64,000 nucleotides of DNA, from contig NC_089722.1 in the NCBI RefSeq assembly GCF_035083965.1, positions 28,294,642-28,358,641 of the forward strand, given 5' to 3'. Under the pieces are notes generated by a model. The model saw only the letters and a list, made by a program, of their open reading frames with translations. It was not told where the DNA came from and did no database searches. The translations under genes and the position numbers were made by a program. Positions 55,201 to 64,000 of the stretch are shown here, piece by piece (the stretch's first letter is position 1; each line of letters opens with the position of its first letter). The stretch comes from Branchiostoma lanceolatum (taxonomy: Eukaryota; Chordata; Leptocardii; Amphioxiformes; Branchiostomatidae).

Positions 55201-58200
55201 GTCGACAACGTTTGCACACTATTTGGGACCATTTCAGACTGCTTTGCAACCATCTTGTAATCAACTAATACTAGTAGCTTTACTCTGTTTATTTTTCCAT
55301 ACATACATGGTCATTGGTTAATAATGCATTAGCCTTCAGGGCACTATTGTGTATTGTTGTCACTATGAATAATGTATTGCCATGATGAATGGTTTTGTTT
55401 CATTACTGAATGAGCATTAGTGCCCTACTTTCTTCCAAGACAGACATGCTAAGTCCATTAACAGTCTGTTGTCTACATGTACATGCAGTCGGTACATGTT
55501 CCTTCTCCAGACAGTTGGGACTAAAGATCTTTTAATGAAATGTATCTAAAAAAAAAATTTTAAAAATCAACATGGGCTCCAAAACAATGAGTGGGACGGA
55601 AAAAATCTAAATCTGGAGACAGCCTGGGTCGTTAGGAATAGAAATGAAAACGGGGAGTAAGAGTCTTACTCCCCGTTTTCATTTCTATTCCTAACGACCC
55701 AGGCTGTCTCCAGATTTAGATTGTCTTAGACAATCTAAAAAGAACGCATCTCAATCCAGTATGGTGTTCTCCCAATGGCCGAAACCAGGGACAAGCCCCA
55801 TGTACAGACGAAGCCACTTAATTGCACCCCGGATAAACGCACCTTCCATTTAATTGCACCAAATCCCAAAATCCCAAACCGGTTCCCATTCAGTGCATTG
55901 TTAGTGACTCCGCATATCTGCACCACGCATTGTCACCAATGCCGGATAACTGCACCAAAATTTTGCAAAAATCCTCGACAAGTTGACATTAAAGGTGCGC
56001 TAAAAATCGGCAAACGCTGTACAAATGAGCCGATACCTGCCGGTGTAAAGGCGCAATACTGCCAATATGTTTAAAACTGTTTTGAGTAACAAAAGAAGGC
56101 CGTCTCCATTGACAGTCACGTTGATAGGAATTGTATGGGAGGTCCCGGGCGGGTCGCGGGGCGTGTTTTATTTGTGCTAGTGTTTCTGACTAACAATACA
56201 CCCCTCGTCCATGGTGGTGCGGTCCAGCTGGGCATTTCGCATAATTGCACCAGCCGGATAATTGCACCAAAAACGCTGACAAATGGGTGGTGCAGTTAAG
56301 CGGATTCTACTGTACATGTGTATATGGTACACACTCAGGTTCAATGTATGGGGGAAATTCCTCTACTCCTTCTGTGAGTAACGGTACAAACACAATGTTC
56401 AGTAAACGGCTTACAACATCCAGTCCAAAAGACTGAAACCCCTTAAGGCTTACTGCCATTTGCAGGCATGGCAAAAGGTCGGGGATTCAAACTTTTCACC
56501 TTCCAGTCCAAAAACAGACACACTAACCCCTGAACTGTCAACACCACATTTCAACAACCATTCCTGACTGTGCCCAGAACCTTTGGTATATCCACATATA
56601 GTCAATGCTCTAAAGGCAAGACCATGTAGTACACCTCATATAAGGTGGTCTTAGATTCCCCAGTCACTTTTCTCTATTAATGCTGGATGTTTCGATGTTA
56701 ATGGCAAATGTCAATGTCAAGGTTAATGGTATATTTCAGAGCCAATTGTATGTCTCAATGTTGATGGAACATTTCAATGCAAATTGTGTATTTCACTGTT
56801 ACTTCTATGTTTCAATCTTTATGGTACGTTTCAAGGTCAATGGTATCTTCAATGTTACCAGTAAATGGGCTTGCACCCAGAGGCAATTTACTGACTGGGA
56901 TCGTCATAATTGTGATACTGCAAATACCACAACAAGTGTGCCAAATGTCATGAAACCATGCTGCCTCTGATTCTGAGCATGTCCTAATTTCTGCGAAATA
57001 CCTTTCATGAAATTGACATCCATACTGGTTTTAACTTATTCTCTTTTCAGCTGCTTTAATTTAGTGGGGCTAAATTAGAGTGAATTGACAGTGCAAGCAA
57101 ACTGACAATGTTTTCTGATTACTCAAAACACTTATCTGGAGGAACTTTGCTGGTATCATTCTACATTTGTCTACCATATGAACTTGGCACAAACTTGTAA
57201 CGTTGGGTAACATAAATTCGGGATTTTTCCGATAATGGTTGACTGAAATCAATCTAGCAGAACAATAAACCATCCTTTTTTTCTATTATTCTGTCAGTAT
57301 CATGTACTATCTTTGCACTAATCATACATATGGTAGATTTTGTCTCTAGTCGTGCTGACACCATAATATTTAAACTTGAAACTACCGTCCGCCGCACGCA
57401 CAATGACGGTGCTGTCGGACAGGGGGGCACATTAATTCGGGAGAGAAGATTCGTCTTGAATATCTTACCGCTAATCACATTTTATACAGCAGCTATTCGT
57501 TCCATCCTTGGCCTGAGGAGAGTGCTATGGATATAGACGTGTCCAAGTAAAAAAAATACACGAAAACACGAAATGGTAATACTTGACTATGTCCATGTGT
57601 TTCTGCTTGTGCTAAGAGCAAACTTTGAGGAAAATATCGCCATCAGTCCACTATCACACACAACATTTAGACAAAAAAGTGTTCCTCGCAAACGTTTGTC
57701 GTCTGCCGAATAGCAGGATTCTGGGTAACGAATATGGCGGCGGGAAAATTCACCGTAGTGCCGTAGCCATTGGTTGTAGCATTGAAGAGGCGTTTTGATG
57801 ATTAATCACACTTAGAGTCCAGTTGTAGGTTAGCAAAAGAGATTCTTATAAGTTGTATTGTAAATAATTGTGTTTAGCAGGAAGCGGATGTGACATTTGT
57901 CTTATAAACCAGCGAACAACTATGTACAGTCAAACCTGCCTAGGCGACCACCTTTTCAACGCGACCACCTGGCCATGGCGACCGCTTTTTCTCGGTCCCG
58001 AAAATTTTCCCCATAGGCGCAAGCATTAAGCTGCCTGCCCAAGGCGACCACCCGTCCAACGCGACCGCGACCGCCACGAATTGGGACCGCACAGAGCACA
58101 ATCCCTGCCCATGGCGGTCGCCAAATTTTCAAGCGTGTGGTGACATCGGATCATTTTGCTGTCGGATTTCACGGAAATGTTTTCATGACTTTAAAGGACA

Positions 58201-60614
58201 AAAATAAGATCAAAAATATATGGAATAGCAATGTTATACCATCGATTCCTCCATGAAGTGTTTTAATAAAAAGTTCCCCCTATAAACATTGTAAAGACAA
58301 ATGTTTGTGATGTTGTTGTGCCTATCGAAATCTTATTGTTTAACGTGAACTCAGTTCCGTTTAAACTCAACTTTCAAAACGAATACGTAGTGCATGGCGT
58401 CAAAAAGTCAGATTTCACAGAAATTACTATATATTTCTTGTATTTTCAACAAAAATGTGTCTGTATCTTGCTAAATTCCGCCGAAAAATGACTTCGCGGC
58501 GGGCAAAACATCAGGCGAGAAATGTTGTTCCTTGGTCCCGACGCCATCTTGGATTTCGGGCGGCCCGGATTTGGCGTACCGCTGACCTTTGTAAAACACG
58601 ATCATTTTGTGTATGAACATTTACGAATACTCTAGTTATTGGTGAAATCAAAATTCTTATTTTCTTTTTATTTCCATGAATCTCACAAACCTTTATTGGA
58701 CGCTGTGCGTTCTGCTGCACTGACTTACCCTTTGATGCGGTGGCACAGAGCTGGCACGAAATCACACCGTTAACGCGTTCCGTTTTCACCTTTAGTTGTC
58801 AGATCGAAAAATTTTGGACCCTTTCATCCAGCGGTCGGCGACCCAAAAAAGGCTGGGACCAGCAGGCGTTTTCTAGGGATCTGTCTTAGGCCTTAAAACT
58901 TCGATGATGTGCGTGTGTGTGTGTACTATTCAATGTAACGTGTGAATGCGGGAGGGCGCTGCGAGATCATCGAGGCAACCATCGTTTTATAGTCAAAATT
59001 ATGACGAAAATTTGTACACGATGTAGCGCGCTAGCGGTATACAATTATTACATCGATAACGGAAAATGTAATTTTTGTAGGATCTTTCTGTCAATGAGAA
59101 TTGAACCTGGTGAGGGTCATGCTGTCTAAATTCACATAATTTTTTCATCATTTACGTACTGTATTTGAAAACCTCGACCTGGAAACATGTGAGTGGAATC
59201 CTCTTCATGGCGACCACCTGTCCATCGCGACCGTTTTTGCTCGGTCCGCCGGGTGGTCGCCTTGGGCAGGTTTGACTGTACATATAATTCTCCCACGAAG
59301 CCCTCAGACTGTGACAATAAGGGACGGAGAGTTTTTGACGTAGCCAACTTCTAATGCATGGTTATCGAAGCTTTTCAGACAGTGTTCTGAATGCGTTAGT
59401 CTGTCAAGTTTGCATTTCTAGCGGTATTACTGATGTTGCATCTAGCACATACCCCTAAACACCCCATTTTCGAAAAATCCCGAATTTAAGTACCCCGCGA
59501 ATTTATGTTACCCAACGTTACCTGTAGGGATTATCATTGTTCACACGGCTGCCATATATCCCCCACTGCTCACTTTTTTGGAACAGTCCAAGTCACCATG
59601 GAAGAATACTACACTTGTTATTGCAACTTTGTTGGCATGTTGGCATGTTCGTTTGACAGCTGTTGTAGTATGTCTGAAATAACTATGACATAATTCCTAG
59701 CAGGACATTGACTGGAGTGACCTATGCTATGGTATCCCCCCCCCCCCCCAACCAGTGACATAGATACTCTACATTGTGAAATGTTCACTGTGGTTTTAAG
59801 TTTGCAGTTTTCGTCATGACCTTTCACCATGAACCCTTCACACTGTGAATAATGACTTCCACTACTTCACAACAGTAGTTTCAACAGCGAACCTGAAACA
59901 ACATGCCTTAACAGAGCAGTGTGGAAAGTCCACTCACTGTGGTTTCTGACCTTGCCTCTTGATACAGAGGTTGGGACTTGTGTAAAACTGTGGAATTTCC
60001 CCCAGTACAATGAACCGGTATAAACTGTACTTAGCGTCTGTCTTCTCTGTCACAACCAGTGGAAAAATAGCTCGTCAGTGAGCTAGACTGGTTCAAAATC
60101 ACTTTCACTTTCTTTTTTCAACAGCTCTTCTCCCCTCTTACCGCAAAGTCCAGCAAACATAAAAAATATCAACCTTGACCTTTGTCTTACCAACACCTAC
60201 CCACGTACCAAATATCATCATAATCCATGCAGAGGTTCTTGAGTTATGCTGACTACAAAAATCCGGAAACACAAACACACACAGACAGGCAGACAGACAG
60301 ACACAGAGGCACATCCAAAACAATATCTCCATTTTTCATGGAGATAACAATTCTATAGTACATGTAACATATATTCCCTAGATGTCAGATGTTCACAGCC
60401 AAACCAGAAGAGGCTTCTTTGTCACCGTACTCACCTACAATTGGACCTTTACTTTCTAATAATTCGTAATAGCTGGCTGCGATGAGTCCGATGGGTAACG
60501 CGGGTTTGAAGCGTCCTGCTTGTACTAGTCTTTCACATGTCTTCATTAATGAACTTGAGAAGAGAGAAGGATCCACCCCATAGTCTCTCCATCCTCCAAC
60601 ACCATCAGCTACCC
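49300..60614 (-). CDS. PPTC7: PP2C-type protein phosphatase PPTC7 (3' part of gene)
   Basis: Six coding exons, minus strand, 5' to 3': 60435-60614, 51942-52140, 51414-51537, 50153-50282, 49300-49358 carry the frame (five seen; the 5' exons lie beyond 64000 or were not found). They join in frame to about 230 residues. Blocks match the family: [17 protein letters not shown], with the metal-binding Asp of the DGVGG motif; [66 protein letters not shown]; and the C-terminal [15 protein letters not shown] with the final metal Asp pair. PPTC7 is a mitochondrial Mn/Mg-dependent Ser/Thr phosphatase that acts on COQ7 and controls mitophagy receptors. The targeting peptide is off the window. The intron 52141-60434 is 8.3 kb and full of transposons. 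Confidence 0.93.
51315..51398. repeat. (TGAG)n microsatellite beside a splice donor
   Basis: About 20 GAGT/TGAG units with one TCAG interruption, on the plus strand. On the transcribed minus strand the repeat is CTCA, starting about 15 bp after the donor of PPTC7 exon 51414-51537. Confidence 0.95.
52191..53278. mobile_element. TA-flanked TIR element, 1088 bp (family T)
   Basis: Ends CAGTCAAACCTG...CAGGTTTGACTG with TA on both sides (52189-52190, 53279-53280). Motifs like GACCGCTAT and GGTGGCCGCT recur near both ends. No transposase ORF. The terminal sequence is shared with the element at 57927-59278. Confidence 0.85.
55604..55722. repeat. Near-loopless perfect palindrome, 119 bp
   Basis: Both arms are 59 bp and mirror each other around a single base at 55663. 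The arm starts AATCTAAATCTGGAGACAG and ends GGGGAGTAAGA at the centre. The outer part matches the end of the hAT-like element seen in the RPL6 intron. A second small hairpin (GATTGTC/GACAATC) follows at about 55718-55737. Confidence 0.9.
55800..56314. mobile_element. Pogo/Tigger-like TIR element, left end truncated
   Basis: The right end, read on the minus strand, starts CAGTAGAATCCGCTTAACTG and then CACCACCC. A diverged partner GCCACTTAATTGCACC lies at about 55810-55825, lacking its outermost bases. TAATTGCACC and similar motifs recur inside. No full transposase ORF. Confidence 0.5.
56684..56862 (+). repeat. Degenerate ~21-bp tandem repeat
   Basis: Variants of ATGTTTCAATGTTAATGGTA recur about eight times with substitutions and small length changes. 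In the large PPTC7 intron. Confidence 0.5.
57200..59518. mobile_element. TA-flanked TIR element carrying a nested insertion
   Basis: The ends ACGTTGGGTAACATAAATTC and the mirrored GAATTTATGTTACCCAACGT are flanked by TA (57198-57199, 59519-59520). The element spans 2319 bp, of which 1352 bp plus a TA duplication belong to the nested element at 57927-59278, so the original was about 965 bp. Confidence 0.75.
57927..59278. mobile_element. TA-flanked TIR element, 1352 bp (family T, nested)
   Basis: Ends CAGTCAAACCTGCC...GGCAGGTTTGACTG, flanked by TA (57925-57926, 59279-59280). GGCGACCACC and GCGACCG motifs recur near both ends. Same termini as the element at 52191-53278, but the interior differs, as expected of two subfamilies. 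Confidence 0.85.
60060..60345. mobile_element. Possible LINE/retroelement 3' remnant
   Basis: A GC-richer block around CCAAATATCATCATAATCCA and TTCTTGAGTTATGCTGACTA leads into a CA/CAGA-rich stretch and a TCTCCATTTTTCATGGAGAT hairpin. This layout is seen in abundant retroelement tails of marine invertebrates; the assignment is by memory of pattern only. Confidence 0.35.
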
Positions 60615-63600
60615 CTGCAAGTAATCAATAATGGAACAGTTCAGTATCATGTATCATAGCAAATAATTATGTTACAGAACTACATGCATCTACAATTTAT
60701 ATATTGTGTCTAACATCTTGACATTATCATATATCACACAGAGCAAAATTTCTCGTTTGCTTACCAATACCTACATGTATAACAAGTTAACAGAAAATTT
60801 CACAAAATCACAATTCATCAATACCTGCTAACAGTAGTAACACCTTTGTTGCTACATATACACATCTTTAAGAGATAACGGATTCTTGATTCAATAGTCT
60901 ACAAGAAAGTACAATTTAAGACCGGATTCTTCTCAAATCTTCCTTATCTTCATATCTGCTTCTCTATCTCAATCCATGATACACGTGAAGTTAAACCATA
61001 GTCCTTGGTACATTAATAAACTGTTAAGTACAGACTTTTAAATTATTCAAGAACATCGCACCAATGTTGGCCTATATAACAGTTTAGAGACACTGCATCG
61101 TAAAATATGCCATACCACTTTTATGGTACTAATGATATATTCCTTGTCACTACAAAGTCATAACCCACTTTAATTGCATAATCAGCACAGAACATTACTT
61201 GGGACATTATGCCAAAGGTGACTTTCAACCCACAGGCCCCAGAAGCCTACAGTATGAATAATAATGAACACAAAGGCATGCATAACTGGTTCTAACCGGT
61301 CCCAGGAGAGACAAGGGAACATGATTGTATTCTGTAAAAATGAAAGTGTGTCTTTGAATCTAATGTACTGTGTCTCAGCATCTCTACTTTCATATGTCAT
61401 CTTCAATATTACATATATCATATATTACAACTGACATTTACATTTTCCTATTAGAAATCAAAAACAAATAGAAAATTTATAGAGAGAAGAAAAGGGGGTC
61501 TTCTGACTCCCATTGTACATGTACAATAAATCTAGTAGACTCTATTGCCCCACCTTCCCTTATACTAGTAGTAAGTTGTACACCTTCGTCAAAATGCACC
61601 AATATTTAAGGAACAAATAAGCCGCCACGCCCAGCAGAAGCCACACTCTTATTATTAGTCTTAATTTTCTAGGCTAAAATAATCCCTTTGATGGACAACC
61701 AGGGTTAGTCTACTTTCTCTCTTTTGCCTTTTTTACATTTTCATCAACCACGTTTCTTGTGAAAATCATTTTCTGAATATAAGTGACTCTTTTAGTAATG
61801 GCATAGAAGTTTGTCATATTTTTGCACCCCTCTCCATATACATTGTTTCTGTATTTTCAACAGACATAATAGCCCCCTGTGACTAACCAGCTAGACCCTT
61901 TTATCAATAATTTATGAAATACAAAATACCAGATTAGCTGTAATGCCAAGGGATTTATAAGAATGATGTATAGTCTGTGTATGTGACCCTCTATCTCCAC
62001 TACCCTGGAACATTTTAACCCCTCGCTAACAGATTAAAGCAAAACACAACAATCAAGAAACCTTAGACACCCAAAAGGTTAGGTTTATTTTGTATCGATG
62101 AGCAGACCACGTCTACAGGTAACAATAGGCGACGCTGTGCAAAACAATGGTTTATGGATCGTTTTCATCTGCAAACTCAGCAGTTGGGGCATATCTGTTG
62201 CAAAAGTTTTGTTTGTGGGCGTTATCAATGCCCGTTTTTGTTTACTAGGTAAAGTTTTTGGGTCAGGGGTTGCAGACGTTGGGGCACTGTGTATTACATG
62301 TATAGCTCAGCTAACAACTTTACGTTGCCCATTTTTTTTTAGGGAAAAGGGTTAAGTCGAATTATCTAGAACAAAGGCTAGCCTGATCAAATCACGCTTA
62401 TAAGTTATACCGGCCTGCCTAACAATAACATCCACCACCCCTTGCAGCCTTGGACAGCAGACTTTGCTTTACACAGACTAGACATAGAGCATTACGAACA
62501 ATATAACACTTTTCTTGCTGACACCTGCTGTTCACAGTACAACTGTGGGTACATAACTGGGCCCATAGCAGTAAGAAAGGTAACTGAAATCACACTACTG
62601 AGACTAAACACGATTCTATCATAAATTGAACCTCACCACTTCCAGAATACCATCTGGGTCTCTGTGAGGAAATGGAACATGCACTGATCCATAAAAGCCA
62701 CTCTTGTATATCCAGGCCTACTAAAAGGTTTATGAAATGATGGAAATGCACCAGTCCAATGATTTTATCACTTAAGTTAAGTTCTCAAATCTTGTTATCA
62801 TAAAACTATGCGCCCCGTCCTCATCCAATATTTGCCAGGGAATATCCTGTAAGCTTCTTAGTCTTTTCAGAAAATTGCTAGCATTAATAATATTGTCTGG
62901 ATCCAAATAGAATTGCTTCTTTTATTTTCAAAAGATAATAAGACTAGATGCTTGTATCAGCGGTAGGGCAGGCAGTGAAGCCGGGTTAATGGAAAAGCCA
63001 ATTCGTGACGCTCTGATGGACCACCAAATTCAAGGCCCAACTTCAATTCCATCTCAGTAAACCCGGTATCACTGACATGAGGTGCCCTTCAGTCCTCCTC
63101 AAGGATAAAAAGGGCTTGTGATACATACAGATGAAATGCGTTCTAATTGAAGATACATGTAGATATTTCAAGTAGTTAATTTCCTATAAATGTATGTACA
63201 TGTACAGTACAATGCACTTTGAAATGTATCTTACAGAAAAGTGCCTTCACACTTAATGGTTTCTAGTATGTCACAGAAAATTATCTAAATGTAGCTCATG
63301 TACAAATCATAAAAAAAATTTGATTCCAAAATTCGCATCATCAGAGGAAATTACAGACCATTTGGACTTAAAAAGCTACATATATCCTTCTGTCTACGTC
63401 TGACTGAACAGGCACCAAACCAGTTCCCAGCCTAGCCAATAAACCTCAAGGTCTCCTCGTCCTTACTGACGGGTTCAATGTCCTCATAAAGAGCACTGGA
63501 TGTGACTAGAATTTTCTAGTTTGCAACTGTGAACAAGTACTAGTATATGTATCATCCAGTCCTTCACAATTTATCACCAGTACTCCAATATAGATCTCTA

Positions 63601-64000
63601 TGATTCTCAGGGTTATACATGTATGCTTGGTACAGATCACCAACAAAGCACTATCATCACAAAAATAGAAAGTCATAAGAACAAGGGTTGGCAACCTAAT
63701 ATAAATCAAGTCCTGAGTTCAGCTAAAAAGATCCCTGGCAAATATCAAGTGCAAGATCACTTTACACGGTTGATAGCTGGTGTTTTTCTGGAACATACCC
63801 CATGAAACCTGAACTGACTTTAACTGTCCTCAGCTGCATGAAGCGTTCACATGAAGGTTGACAGAAAAAGGTTAATGTCATACTATTGCTAAGGGGAAAA
63901 ACACATTGCGGTCAACCAGAAATAACTGCACAGATACTACTCCCACATCCTTTTCAGTCAGGTATACAGGTACACTGTCAGAGATGCTTACATGCAGTGT
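60615..64000. other. PPTC7 upstream intron (right edge of window)
   Basis: No coding exon with acceptable splice borders was found on either strand. The missing PPTC7 N-terminal exons must lie in this stretch unnoticed or to the right of the window. AT-rich, with several TACATGTAC palindromes. Confidence 0.4.

Overview
The window looks like nuclear DNA of an invertebrate deuterostome, most likely a cephalochordate (Branchiostoma). It has intron-rich genes whose proteins sit close to vertebrate homologues, introns of 0.1 to 8 kb with GT/AG borders, AT-rich non-coding DNA, and a very high density of short non-autonomous DNA transposons with terminal inverted repeats (TIRs), plus a tRNA-derived SINE. 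The species call is inference. Gene structures were assembled by eye from splice sites and reading-frame continuity; no alignment or search was run.

Layout. 37-17554 (+): the 3' part of a large gene of at least 12 coding exons. Short exons encode a helical region; a 3.5-kb exon then encodes a disordered, charged, Ser/Gln-rich region with a 36-residue tandem repeat. I do not recognise it. Inside its intron, on the minus strand, lies a single-exon CARD-domain gene (4543-5856). 19637-22326 (+): VPS37, an ESCRT-I subunit. 25967-30341 (+): PIPOX, peroxisomal sarcosine/pipecolate oxidase, ending in a canonical SKL signal. 30601-33999 (-): INO80E, convergent with PIPOX. 34963-37984 (+): RPL6, head to head with INO80E. 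38887-41082 (-): an unrecognised 731-residue disordered protein with one coding exon. 49300-60614 (-): the 3' part of PPTC7, a mitochondrial PP2C-type phosphatase, with a probable 3.3-kb 3' UTR; its 5' exons lie beyond the right edge.

The genes do not form one pathway. They span endosomal sorting (VPS37), peroxisomal amino-acid oxidation (PIPOX), chromatin remodelling (INO80E), translation (RPL6), mitochondrial/CoQ control (PPTC7), death-fold signalling (CARD) and a probable chromatin protein. VPS37B, RPL6 and PPTC7 all lie on human 12q24, so this may be a remnant of an old chordate linkage group.

The non-coding part is rich in mobile DNA. It holds a CACTA-like element flanked by GTT, a Mutator-like element with about 170-bp TIRs and an 11-bp target duplication, a TTAA-flanked piggyBac-like MITE, several TA-flanked Tc1/mariner-like MITEs (one nested in another), hAT-like hairpins, an almost loopless 119-bp palindrome and an array of about 127-bp repeats carrying octamer motifs. 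I found no CRISPR array, operon, rRNA gene or convincing functional tRNA gene, and no clear new multi-gene system. The most unusual items are the two unrecognised proteins, the nested CARD gene, the decoy splice acceptor made by a local duplication, and the INO80E poly(A) signal overlapping its stop codon.
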